Source: a virus. From it: a DNA stretch of 20,565 nucleotides. Made by a program: the position numbers and the translations under genes. The notes beneath the pieces are model-generated. The model did no database searches. It saw nothing but the letters and a program-made list of their open reading frames with translations, and was not told the origin of the DNA. Of this stretch, positions 7,323 to 15,512 are shown one piece after another. The stretch is from positions 1-20,565 of the IMG/VR virus record IMGVR_UViG_3300009183_000438. One strand, written 5' to 3'. The first letter of the stretch is position 1; every line of letters begins with the position of its first letter.

Positions 7323-8210
7323 ATGGGAACTAGCGTATATTTTAACAACCAAAGAGCAACTCAAGAACAGTTGCTCCTTGAAGATTTAATCATCGAATCT
7401 ATTAAGAATCATGGAATCGATGTCTATTACATGCCACGCGAATCTCAATCATCAACCGATGAATTATTTGGTGATGATCCAGTTAAAACTTATAGAAGTG
7501 CCATCAAACTTGAGATGTATCTTGAATCAGTTCAAGGTTATGAAGGAAATAAAGAATTCTTTGGAAAGTTTGGTTTAGAAATTCAAGAAACTGCTCGCCT
7601 GTGTATTGCTCGTAGAACTTATGAAAAACTAGTAACAAGTAGATTCCCAAGCACTCACCATACTCCAAAAGAAGGCGATTTAATTTATCTTCCAATTCAA
7701 TATAAACTTATGGAAATTAAGTTTGTTGAAGATGAAAAAAACTTCTTCCAGTTGGGTCGTGACTCTAAGAACCCATACATGTATGGGATATCGATGGAAG
7801 CCTTCAAGTATAATGGCGAACTATTGCAAACTGGTGTCAGCGAGATTGATCGTATTGGTAATATCCAAGCATACGCAACAGATCTAACGTTGACAGCTGG
7901 CGGAACTAAGACATACACATTATATGAAACAGTGTATCAAGGTGCATCACTTGCTGCCGCAACTGCTAAAGCAGTTGTTGCTGGCTGGAATAAGCCAAAT
8001 AGAGCATTAAAAATTCGTAACGTATTTGGAGCATTTGTCGCTAATACTAATATTATTGGCGCATCTAGTGGTGCTATATGGAGTCTTGCTTCTACACCAG
8101 ATTTACTTACAAACTCCAATTACGAAAACATTGAAGATAATTCACGTATAGAAACTGAGGGAGTTAATGTTATTGACTTCAGTGAAATCAATCCATTTGG
8201 TGAACCGTAA
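7323..8210 (+). CDS. 14: Neck protein gp14
   Basis: A 295-residue homologue of T4 gp14 (256 aa), the partner of gp13 in the head-tail neck. The N-terminal SVYFNNQRATQEQLLLEDLI (4-23) and the GIDVYYMPRE element (30-39) are typical. The family end IDFSEINPFGEP is intact at the C-terminus. Between them, about residues 185-262, lies an added beta-rich module (YETVYQGAS ... NIIGASSGAIW) that resembles one at the end of gp15 in this genome and probably explains the extra length. The gene overlaps gene 15 by one base (TAATG), implying coupled translation. Confidence 0.85.
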   Translation: MGTSVYFNNQRATQEQLLLEDLIIESIKNHGIDVYYMPRESQSSTDELFGDDPVKTYRSAIKLEMYLESVQGYEGNKEFFGKFGLEIQETARLCIARRTYEKLVTSRFPSTHHTPKEGDLIYLPIQYKLMEIKFVEDEKNFFQLGRDSKNPYMYGISMEAFKYNGELLQTGVSEIDRIGNIQAYATDLTLTAGGTKTYTLYETVYQGASLAAATAKAVVAGWNKPNRALKIRNVFGAFVANTNIIGASSGAIWSLASTPDLLTNSNYENIEDNSRIETEGVNVIDFSEINPFGEP

Positions 8211-9208
8211 TGTTTGGGCAGTCGCATTTCTATCATAGAGTTATTCGAAAGATGGTTGTTTCTTTTGGAACAATGTTTAACGACATTCGCCTTGTTCGCT
8301 ATAATAAAGCAGGCACGCAAGAGATTGAGCGTATTAATGTTCCATTGATGTATTCACAGAAAGAAAAGTTCTATCAACGTATTACTCAAGATCCAGAGTT
8401 GACTAAAGAAACTGCAATAACTCTTCCAAGAATGGGATTTGAGCTAACAAGTATTACATATGATCCATTGCGCAAAAGAACACTGTTTGCCGAGAGTTAT
8501 TCAGCAAATGATTCTACATCAATAAAAGCAATTAGAACTACACCATATAATTTTGATTTTACATTAAGCATTTATGTTCGTAACGTTGAAGATGGGACTC
8601 AGATCATAGAGCAGATTCTTCCGTTCTTCAATCCAGACTATACAATGACAATTGACTTTATTGGATTGACAGATCAAAAAACCGACGTTCCATTTATTCT
8701 TCAAAATGTAATTCAAAACGTTGAGGATATTGGCGGTGCAGACCCAACTAGAGTTATTGTTTGGACTTTGACCTTTACCGCAAAAGGTTATATGTACGGT
8801 CCGATTGTCTCTAGAGATATTATTCGTAAGGCTACGGCAAATACATATAATGATACGTTCTCATTACTGAATAAAAGATCAATTACTGTCGCTTCTGGTT
8901 CTGGCACGTACCAAGCAGGTGAAATTGTTTATGAAGGGAGAACACTTAATACGTCAAATGTTACGGCGAAAGTTGATTCTTGGTCGCCATCAACAAATAC
9001 ACTAATCATTACTGATACGAGCGGTATTCTTAAGGCTGGAAGATATCTGTTTGGTGTATCTTCAAATGCTGCGTATAATATTGCTTCTTTTGCAAGCAAT
9101 GATAATCAATTAACAAATCTAACTGTGATACCAAATCCAAACACAGCAAATGCGAATACAGCATTTGGATTTGACACTACAGTTGAGGAATTTCCTAATA
9201 TAACATGA
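8210..9208 (+). CDS. 15: Tail sheath stabilizer / completion protein gp15
   Basis: A 332-residue homologue of T4 gp15 (272 aa), which caps the finished tail on top of sheath and tube and binds the neck. The N-terminal FGQSHFYHRVIRKMVVSFG (2-20), the INVPLMYSQKEKFYQR segment and TLPRMGFELTSITYDP are the conserved core. From about residue 225 there is an additional module (GEIVYEGRTL ... YLFGVSSNAAYNIAS) like the one in gp14, followed by a low-complexity Asn/Thr tail. The start ATG shares its A with the gene 14 stop, and the stop overlaps the gene 16 start (ATGA). Confidence 0.85.
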   Translation: MFGQSHFYHRVIRKMVVSFGTMFNDIRLVRYNKAGTQEIERINVPLMYSQKEKFYQRITQDPELTKETAITLPRMGFELTSITYDPLRKRTLFAESYSANDSTSIKAIRTTPYNFDFTLSIYVRNVEDGTQIIEQILPFFNPDYTMTIDFIGLTDQKTDVPFILQNVIQNVEDIGGADPTRVIVWTLTFTAKGYMYGPIVSRDIIRKATANTYNDTFSLLNKRSITVASGSGTYQAGEIVYEGRTLNTSNVTAKVDSWSPSTNTLIITDTSGILKAGRYLFGVSSNAAYNIASFASNDNQLTNLTVIPNPNTANANTAFGFDTTVEEFPNIT

Positions 9209-9615
9209 GTGATGTAGATCAAAATCTTTCAAATATTTTGAATACTAATTATATGCCTGTTGCTAGAGAAAATGACAAGCCTATAACTATTCATCAGTCA
9301 CAGGAAAATAATCCTGACGCTGATTATTCACGTTCAAATTATTACAATCTTATTGAAAAGGGTAATGAAGCACTAAGTGGTATTCTAGAAGTTGCTAGAG
9401 AATCTCAGCACCCCAGAGCCTATGAAGTTGCTGCTAACATGATCAAGAATCTCTCTGATGTTACAGAGAAGTTAATGATCCTCCAGAAGCAGCAAAAAGA
9501 ATTAAACCCACAGGCTGCTGAACAACAGACAACTAACATTAATGTAGAAAGAGCCGTGTTTGTCGGAAGCACTGCTGATCTATTGAAACAAATCAAAAAT
9601 GAATATAGCAACTAA
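9205..9615 (+). CDS. 16: Terminase small subunit gp16
   Basis: A 136-residue protein in the place of T4 gp16 (164 aa). The small terminase recognises DNA for packaging and regulates gp17. The central part (about 45-100), with YYNLIEKGNEALSGILEVA and then a helical stretch ending in VTEKLMILQKQQKEL, matches the coiled-coil oligomerisation core seen in this family. The C-terminus VFVGSTADLLKQIK is typical of gp16 of marine relatives. It overlaps gene 15 by 4 nt at its start and gene 17 by 17 nt at its end. No HTH motif is obvious. The call rests on motif likeness plus synteny. Confidence 0.85.
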   Translation: MSDVDQNLSNILNTNYMPVARENDKPITIHQSQENNPDADYSRSNYYNLIEKGNEALSGILEVARESQHPRAYEVAANMIKNLSDVTEKLMILQKQQKELNPQAAEQQTTNINVERAVFVGSTADLLKQIKNEYSN

Positions 9616-11230
9616 ACTGAAGAATTATCTTGGGAATCCCAATTTAAAACGAATTAATATGCAATTAAATCTCACGGAAGAACAAGTCCGTGAGTATGTC
9701 AAGTGCTCTCAAGATCCAACTTACTTTATTGAAAACTATGTAAAGATTATCACACTTGATAAAGGTTTCGTTCAGATTGACCTTTACCCTTTTCAGAAAG
9801 AAGTTGTCAATGATATTAATCAAAACCGCCGAGTAATTGTAAAGGCTGGTCGTCAGGTCGGCAAGACTACAATCATTGTTGGTTATATCCTGTGGTATAT
9901 TCTTTTCAATCAAGACAAGACCGTTGCTATTCTTGCTAACAAAGCTGCCACATCCAGAGAAATCCTCGCGAGGATTAAAATTGCTTATGAAGCACTGCCT
10001 ATGTGGATTCAACAGGGGATTAAGGTTTGGAATAAGGGTGACATTGAACTAGAAAATAACTGTCGTGTGTTGGCAAACTCAACTGCATCTAGCGCAATCC
10101 GTGGTTTTTCGATCTCACTTCTATATCTTGACGAATTTGCGTTCGTACCAAGCAATATAGCTGAAGACTTCTTTACGTCGGTTTATCCAACTATTTCTTC
10201 TGGTCAAACTTCTAAGATTCTAATTTCTTCGACACCGAACGGCATGAACCACTTCTACAGAATGTGGACAGAATCAATTGAAGGGCATAATGGATTCGTC
10301 CACGTTGAAGCTAATTGGCGACAGGTTCCAGGAAGAACTCAACAATGGGCTGATGAACAGCGCCGTGTTCTTGGTGATCAAAAGTTTCAACAAGAAATGG
10401 AATGTGAGTTCATGGGATCGTCGGGAACTCTTCTTTCTGCTGCAGGTCTAAAGTCCTTGGCTTTCGTGAAACCAGTTCATTTATCAGAAAGTGGTATCAA
10501 AATCTATCAAGAGCCGATTGCGAATCACAACTATATGCTCATTGCCGACACCTCTCGAGGCAAGGGTCTAGACTATTCAGCATATCTGGTTATTGACACA
10601 ACTGTAATTCCATATCGAGTTGTTTCCACGTATAAAGATAATAACATCAGCCCACTAGTCTACCCTTCAATTATTAAAAGAATTTGTGAATACTACAATC
10701 AAGCCTATGCTCTAATTGAAATCAATGATAATGGGCAGCAGGTCGCCGATTCGTTGTTCGAAGACTATGACTATGAAAATATTCTTTCAACAGTAGAGAT
10801 TAAAGGTAAAATTGCGATTACATGGGGATATGGTAATAAATCTTACCGTGGAATTCGCACGACCAAGTCGGTGAAACGCCTTGGGTGTTCGATTATGAAA
10901 AATTTGATTGAGTCTCAAAAGGTAATTATTCAAGATTTTGAACTAATCGCCGAACTTTCGACTTTTATTGCGAAGGGAACCAGCTTCGAAGCCGAAGAAG
11001 GGAGTCACGATGACCTTGTGATGTGTTTGGTACTGTTTTCCTGGATGACAAATCAGCAGTTTTTTTCGGAATTAACCAATACCGATGTCAAAGCTAGAAT
11101 GCACGAAGAACAGATGAAACAGATTGAGGAAGAACAACTTCCGACTTTTTTAGCTGGTCACCTAGATATAGATGAGGGGCAGAAAAGTTTTGTTGAGAGT
11201 GGGACGTTATGGAACATCGTAAAAAGTTAA
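9599..11230 (+). CDS. 17: Terminase large subunit gp17 (packaging ATPase/nuclease)
   Basis: A 543-residue motor protein that docks on the portal, pumps DNA into the prohead and cuts the concatemer. The ATPase half shows the adenine-binding YPFQKEV (63-69), Walker A GRQVGKTT (84-91), Walker B LLYLDE (174-179) with Glu179 as catalytic base, and coupling motif SSTPNG (210-215). The RNase H-like nuclease half shows Asp317 (LIADTSRG), Glu374 (ALIEIND) and Asp471/Asp472 (SHDDLVM), the expected acidic triad. It is shorter than T4 gp17 (610 aa), mostly at the ends. The start at 9599 lies inside gene 16 (17-nt overlap). A second in-frame ATG at 9659 is possible, and neither has a strong ribosome site. 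Confidence 0.95.
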   Translation: MNIATKLKNYLGNPNLKRINMQLNLTEEQVREYVKCSQDPTYFIENYVKIITLDKGFVQIDLYPFQKEVVNDINQNRRVIVKAGRQVGKTTIIVGYILWYILFNQDKTVAILANKAATSREILARIKIAYEALPMWIQQGIKVWNKGDIELENNCRVLANSTASSAIRGFSISLLYLDEFAFVPSNIAEDFFTSVYPTISSGQTSKILISSTPNGMNHFYRMWTESIEGHNGFVHVEANWRQVPGRTQQWADEQRRVLGDQKFQQEMECEFMGSSGTLLSAAGLKSLAFVKPVHLSESGIKIYQEPIANHNYMLIADTSRGKGLDYSAYLVIDTTVIPYRVVSTYKDNNISPLVYPSIIKRICEYYNQAYALIEINDNGQQVADSLFEDYDYENILSTVEIKGKIAITWGYGNKSYRGIRTTKSVKRLGCSIMKNLIESQKVIIQDFELIAELSTFIAKGTSFEAEEGSHDDLVMCLVLFSWMTNQQFFSELTNTDVKARMHEEQMKQIEEEQLPTFLAGHLDIDEGQKSFVESGTLWNIVKS

Positions 11231-11242
11231 AAATAAAAAAAT

Positions 11243-11250
11243 ACTAAATA
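11243..11250 (+). promoter_or_regulatory. Late promoter box (ACTAAATA) before gene 18
   Basis: ACTAAATA lies in the 62-nt gap between genes 17 and 18, after an A-rich run and 42 nt before the gene 18 ATG, which has its own CAGGAG ribosome site at 11279-11284. Confidence 0.65.
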
Positions 11251-11292
11251 GTCCGTAGATTTCTTAATCTCCAATCAACAGGAGCTAAAACC

Positions 11293-12981
11293 ATGTTTCA
11301 AGTATCACCAGGCGTGAATGTATCTGAAATTGATGCAACAACAGTCGTTCCATCCGTTTCAACCTCTACTGGAGCCATTGCTGGTCACTTCCAGTGGGGT
11401 CCTATCGATGTAGCGAGACAAATCGCATCAGAAGACGAGTTGGTGCAAATTTTCGGCAAACCAGACTCAAATACGTTCTTAACATTCTTTACTGCTGCCA
11501 ACTTTTTATCATATAGCAACTCGCTATATGTTTCAAGAGCAGATGCGGGTAACATTAACTCTGCTATCGCTCTTAATGTTTCTTCTGCATCATTTGCTGG
11601 TAATACCAAAGTTAGAAACGAAGATCATTACTTAAACTCATTTAATGCAATGACGGATGCAAATGTTATATTTGCGGCACGTTGCGCGGGTTCACTGGGT
11701 AATGCATTAAAGATTGCATGGTGCGGCAATTCTAATTCTGCTTCATTCTCAGCATGGACTTATGCTCCATATTTTGATTCTGCTCCAGGCACTTCAACAT
11801 ATATTGGAACTAACTTCAAGTCTAATGCAAATGATGAAATGCATATTGTAGTTATCGATGAAGATGGCCTCTTTACTGGTACAGCAAATACAGTACTTGA
11901 AAGATATTCAAACGTTTCAAAAGCTTCAAATGCCAAAGACGAATCTGGTAATAGCCTATACTATCGCGATGTTCTTTTCCAGAACTCAAAGTATGTTTAT
12001 GCATATGGCCAAAATAGTGCAACTTGGGGTGCTGCAGCAAATGCAACTCTTGCATTTACTGGCGAAAATAGCAACGGTGTTTCATTTATTCGTGGCACGG
12101 AAGATACACCAACTGACGGTAACGTTCAGATTGCATATTCTCAATTCTCAAGTTCAGACAACGTTGATATCAGTCTAGTAATGGCAGGTGGCGCAAGTTC
12201 AACGCTTGCAGCTAATGTTATAACTCTAGCATCTGGTCGTAAGGATTGCATCGCATTCCTATCACCTCTTCTTGCTAATGTTCAAGCGGCTGATCCAATT
12301 ACGTCAATCACGAACTTCCGTAATGTTCTAACATCAACTTCGTTTGCTGTTATGGATAGTAACTGGAAGTATCAATACGACAAGTACAATGACCTTTATC
12401 GTTTTATTCCATGTAACGGTGACGTTGCTGGTCTCTGTGCTCAAACAGATCGTGATCGTGATCCATGGTTCTCACCAGCTGGATTCAATCGCGGTCAACT
12501 AAAGAATGTCATTAAACTGGCATTTAATCCTAACCAAACACAGCGCGATACGCTATACAAGAATGGTGTCAACCCAGTTGTATCATTCCCTGGAGATGGT
12601 ACGGTATTGTTTGGCGATAAGACAATGTTAAGCAAGCCAAGTGCGTTTGATCGTATTAATGTTCGTCGCTTGTTTATCGTTCTTGAAAAGGCTATTGCAA
12701 AGGCAGCTCGTGCCAGCTTGTTCGAATTCAACGATGAATTTACAAGAGCGCAATTTGTGAATCTAGTTGAACCATTCCTACGCCTCGTTCAGGGTCGTCG
12801 CGGTATCTATGACTTCCGCGTTGTTTGTGACGATACAAACAACTCACCAGAAGTTATTGATCGTAACGAGTTTGTTGGTGACATCTACATTAAGCCAGCT
12901 AAGTCAATCAACTTTATTCAGTTGAACTTCGTGGCTGTCCGTACTGGTGTTGCCTTCGATGAAATCGTAGGCAAGTTCTAA
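11293..12981 (+). CDS. 18: Tail sheath protein gp18
   Basis: A 562-residue contractile sheath subunit. Its N-terminus, FQVSPGVNVSEID followed by a Thr/Ser stretch and GAIAGHFQWGPID, is the standard sheath-protein opening. The C-terminal half carries the conserved DRDPWFSPAGFNRG block (about 385-398) and the ending with FVGDIYIKPAKSINFI. Subunits stack around the gp19 tube and shorten on infection. T4 gp18 has 659 residues; the shortening is in the outer, variable middle domain, as is usual in distant relatives. It is followed after 31 nt by the tube gene with its own late box, matching the need to make both in large amounts. Confidence 0.95.
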   Translation: MFQVSPGVNVSEIDATTVVPSVSTSTGAIAGHFQWGPIDVARQIASEDELVQIFGKPDSNTFLTFFTAANFLSYSNSLYVSRADAGNINSAIALNVSSASFAGNTKVRNEDHYLNSFNAMTDANVIFAARCAGSLGNALKIAWCGNSNSASFSAWTYAPYFDSAPGTSTYIGTNFKSNANDEMHIVVIDEDGLFTGTANTVLERYSNVSKASNAKDESGNSLYYRDVLFQNSKYVYAYGQNSATWGAAANATLAFTGENSNGVSFIRGTEDTPTDGNVQIAYSQFSSSDNVDISLVMAGGASSTLAANVITLASGRKDCIAFLSPLLANVQAADPITSITNFRNVLTSTSFAVMDSNWKYQYDKYNDLYRFIPCNGDVAGLCAQTDRDRDPWFSPAGFNRGQLKNVIKLAFNPNQTQRDTLYKNGVNPVVSFPGDGTVLFGDKTMLSKPSAFDRINVRRLFIVLEKAIAKAARASLFEFNDEFTRAQFVNLVEPFLRLVQGRRGIYDFRVVCDDTNNSPEVIDRNEFVGDIYIKPAKSINFIQLNFVAVRTGVAFDEIVGKF

Positions 12982-12987
12982 TAAATA
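12980..12987 (+). promoter_or_regulatory. Late promoter box (AATAAATA) before gene 19
   Basis: AATAAATA overlaps the TAA of gene 18 and lies 25 nt before the gene 19 start. It matches the T4 late box at seven of eight positions, including all of ATAAATA. The CAGGAG ribosome site of gene 19 follows. Confidence 0.6.
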
Positions 12988-13012
12988 GCTAAGATAGAGT
13001 CAGGAGAAAACA

Positions 13013-13600
13013 ATGCCTTTCAATGTAAATCAATTTCGTGGCCAATTAGCTGGTGATGGAGCACGTCCTAATCTATTTGAAGTGCGACTAAACTTCCCAT
13101 CTTTTGCGCAAAATGCTGGTGTAGCTGCTCAAAAGTCAACTTTTATGGTTAAAACTGCCGCTCTTCCAGGTTCAACTGTTGGTATGGTTACAGTACCTTA
13201 CTTCGGTCGCGAAGTCAAAGTTGCTGGCAATCGTACTTTCGCTGATTGGTCGGTAACGATTATCAACGATGAGGACTTCGCAATCCGTAATGCTATGGAG
13301 TCTTGGGTTCGTGGTATTAATGATAATACTACAAACCTTCGCAGTGCTCGTGCAAGAACATCAAACCAATACGGAGTTGATGCTCAGGTGATTCAATACG
13401 GTAAGGATGGTCGCCAATTAAAGCAATATCGTTTTGTTGGTATGTTCCCAACAGATGTTGCTCAAATCGATCTAGATTGGGGTTCAAATGACGCGATCGA
13501 GGAATACACAGTCAACTTTGCTTTCCAGTACTGGGAAACAACTGACCGTGGTGTTGCTTCTGCTCTAAGAACACCAGTAGAATCTCTACTAGGCGGTTAA
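13013..13600 (+). CDS. 19: Tail tube protein gp19
   Basis: A 195-residue subunit of the inner tail tube, the channel for DNA and the core on which gp18 assembles. The start NVNQFRGQLAGDGARPNLFEV (4-24) is the family signature, followed by a PGSTVG element (53-58), the YFGREVKVAG strand and the FADWSVTIINDEDF block (about 76-90). It is somewhat longer than T4 gp19 (163 aa); the extra residues are at the C-terminus. A strong CAGGAG ribosome site precedes the ATG. The gene is closed by a perfect hairpin terminator, so the tail genes 18-19 seem to form a transcription unit apart from the head genes. Confidence 0.95.
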   Translation: MPFNVNQFRGQLAGDGARPNLFEVRLNFPSFAQNAGVAAQKSTFMVKTAALPGSTVGMVTVPYFGREVKVAGNRTFADWSVTIINDEDFAIRNAMESWVRGINDNTTNLRSARARTSNQYGVDAQVIQYGKDGRQLKQYRFVGMFPTDVAQIDLDWGSNDAIEEYTVNFAFQYWETTDRGVASALRTPVESLLGG

Positions 13601-13608
13601 TGTGCGTT

Positions 13609-13637
13609 GAGCGGGGAAATATTTCCCCGCTCTTTTT
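13609..13637 (+). terminator. Intrinsic terminator after gene 19
   Basis: A perfect inverted repeat, GAGCGGGGAAAT (13609-13620) directly followed by its complement ATTTCCCCGCTC (13621-13632), then five T (13633-13637). The GC-rich base and T run are classic for a Rho-independent terminator. Because the hairpin has no true loop, the central AT pairs would open. Confidence 0.9.
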
Positions 13638-13652
13638 ATAATGGAGTAATGC

Positions 13653-15239
13653 ATGGCAGTTAAACTTTTTGGTTTTGAAATCACGCGTCCAACGGTTGAA
13701 GATGCTCCTCAACAGTTGCAGTCGCAGATCACTGCACCTGTTATGGACGATGGTGCTATTACAGCTACAGCGGGTGGCTACTTTGGCACATACTTAGATC
13801 TTGAAGCCAGTTTCAAGAATGAAAATGATCTAGTAACACGTTATCGTGAAATGTCGATGCAACCAGAATTGGAAGCAGCCGTCGATGAGATTGTCAATGA
13901 ATCAATTATTCATGATGTTACTGGTAAATCTGTTTCTATTATTCTTGATGATTTAGAACAGCCAGACAATATTAAAGATATGATCCGCGAAGAATTTAGA
14001 AACGTTCTTCGTTTGCTTGATTTCTCAAACAGCGGTGCAGATATATTCCGTGGTTGGTATATTGATGGGCGTTTGTTCTATCAAGTATTGATCGATGAAA
14101 AAAATCCAAAATCGGGTATTCAAGAATTACTTTATATTGACCCGCGCAAGATTAAAAAAGTGCGCACGATCATTAAGAAAAAAGACCCAAGAACGAGAAT
14201 TGAAGTCGTTCAGGGTATGCAAGAATTCTATGTTTTCAATGACAAGGCGACGGTACAGGGTCAACAGCTTGTAACTCAAGTCAATGATGCTTCTGTTAAG
14301 ATTGCCGCTGATGCTATTGTTAATATCAATTCTGGTCTGCTTGATCCAAAGCGTCAGATGGTTCTTTCTTATGTGCATAAAGCCATCAAGCCTCTCAACC
14401 AGCTTAGAATGATTGAAGACGCAATCGTTATCTACCGCATCAGTCGCGCACCGGAACGTCGTGTGTTTTATATTGATGTCGGTAATATGCCCAAGATCAA
14501 AGCAGAGCAGTATCTGCGCGACATTATGACAAAGTTTCGTAATAAAGTTGTTTATGACTCGACGACGGGACAAGTCCAAGACGATCGTAAGTTCATGTCA
14601 ATGATGGAAGACTTCTGGATTCCGCGTCGCGGAGAAGGTAAATCGACTGAGATCACTACACTTCCAGCTGGACAAAATCTTGGTGAACTTGCTGATGTCC
14701 GTTACTTTGAAAGCAAGTTGTATAAGGCACTTAACGTTCCTACATCTCGCCTAGAACCAAATCAGAATTTCAGCCTTGGTCGGACGAATGAAATTACTCG
14801 CGATGAATTAAAATTTAACAAGTTTATTGAGCGTCTGCGAGCGAAGTTCAGTCTATTGTTTGATGAACTAATGAAGCGTCAGCTGGCTCTAAAGGGTATT
14901 TGCTCAGTTGATGAGTGGGATGTTCTAAAGGAAAAAATTCACTACGACTTCCTGAAGGATAACAACTTCACTGAGATGAAGGAAGCCGAACTAATGGCTT
15001 CTCGCCTTCAGCTTATGCAACAGATCGATCCATACGTTGGAACATACTTCTCCAAGGGTTGGGTCAAGAAACATGTCCTTCACTTTGATGAAGAAGGCAT
15101 TGAGCGAATGGATGTTGAAATGGCTGAAGAGCAAGCAGAAAATCCAGAACCAGAACAGGTTCCTGGTGGTTTGGGCGATAAAACTGCTGCTCCACAATCA
15201 GCTATGGATCAAGCATTTAAGTCAGAAATTACTAAATAA
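13653..15239 (+). CDS. 20: Portal protein gp20
   Basis: A 528-residue homologue of the T4 portal (524 aa), the ring of twelve at the special vertex that starts prohead assembly and is the docking site of the terminase. The conserved central block is very clear: ISRAPERRVFYIDVGNMP (about 263-280), the AEQYLRDIMTKFRNKVVYD stretch, DFWIPRRGEGKSTEITTLPG-like residues and LNVPTSRLEP. This is the region used for gene 20 surveys of marine myoviruses. The C-terminus is acidic and Gln-rich. A GGAG site sits 7 nt before the ATG. It begins 15 nt after the gene 19 terminator, so transcription must restart or read through. I see no clear late box in that gap. Confidence 0.95.
   Translation: MAVKLFGFEITRPTVEDAPQQLQSQITAPVMDDGAITATAGGYFGTYLDLEASFKNENDLVTRYREMSMQPELEAAVDEIVNESIIHDVTGKSVSIILDDLEQPDNIKDMIREEFRNVLRLLDFSNSGADIFRGWYIDGRLFYQVLIDEKNPKSGIQELLYIDPRKIKKVRTIIKKKDPRTRIEVVQGMQEFYVFNDKATVQGQQLVTQVNDASVKIAADAIVNINSGLLDPKRQMVLSYVHKAIKPLNQLRMIEDAIVIYRISRAPERRVFYIDVGNMPKIKAEQYLRDIMTKFRNKVVYDSTTGQVQDDRKFMSMMEDFWIPRRGEGKSTEITTLPAGQNLGELADVRYFESKLYKALNVPTSRLEPNQNFSLGRTNEITRDELKFNKFIERLRAKFSLLFDELMKRQLALKGICSVDEWDVLKEKIHYDFLKDNNFTEMKEAELMASRLQLMQQIDPYVGTYFSKGWVKKHVLHFDEEGIERMDVEMAEEQAENPEPEQVPGGLGDKTAAPQSAMDQAFKSEITK
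15231..15238 (+). promoter_or_regulatory. Late promoter box (ACTAAATA) at end of gene 20
   Basis: ACTAAATA covers the last codons and stop of gene 20 and lies 13 nt before the gene 67 ATG. That is close for a promoter with a leader, so the fit is weaker than for the other boxes. The GGAG at 15242-15245 is the ribosome site of gene 67. Confidence 0.4.
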
Positions 15240-15251
15240 TTGGAGATAATT

Positions 15252-15512
15252 ATGGAATCTAGTTTAGACATGGTTAATGCTGCATTGGGAAATGATCAAG
15301 AATCATTCATGGCTGCATTTAATGCGGCATTAGCAACGAAAGTATCTGATGCAATTGAAGTACGAAAAGTTGAAATTGCATCTACTCTATTAACACCAGA
15401 AACAGAAGAAACGAATGAAGTTGAAACAACTGAAATCGAATTTGACGGAAGCGACGCCGACGATGACACCAGCGACGAAATCGCCGATGACGAAGAAACC
15501 ACAGCAGAATAA
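15252..15512 (+). CDS. 67: Prohead core protein gp67
   Basis: An 86-residue protein at the T4 gene 67 position, directly after the portal. The N-terminal half (about 1-45) is a helix-forming Ala-rich segment (AALGNDQESFMAAFNAALATK) with the VRKVEIASTLL turn. The C-terminal third is almost only Glu, Asp, Thr and Ser, like the acidic tail of T4 gp67 (80 aa). In T4 this small protein is part of the inner scaffold and is cut by gp21. ATG 15252 with GGAGATAATT in front is preferred over a TTG at 15240. The last 98 nt overlap the next gene in another frame. Confidence 0.8.
   Translation: MESSLDMVNAALGNDQESFMAAFNAALATKVSDAIEVRKVEIASTLLTPETEETNEVETTEIEFDGSDADDDTSDEIADDEETTAE

Noticed and set aside
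14127-14579. Minus-strand 150-residue ORF inside gene 20
   Set aside because: Antisense of the most conserved portal region, no ribosome site, and no other minus-strand gene in the window.
15240-15251. TTG start for gene 67
   Set aside because: It would place the ribosome site GGAG inside the coding region; ATG 15252 is correctly spaced.
15390-15512. Programmed frameshift fusing gp67 to the next protein
   Set aside because: No clear slippery heptamer or downstream structure is visible, and gp67 has the normal length for its family. Simple overlap is the simpler reading.
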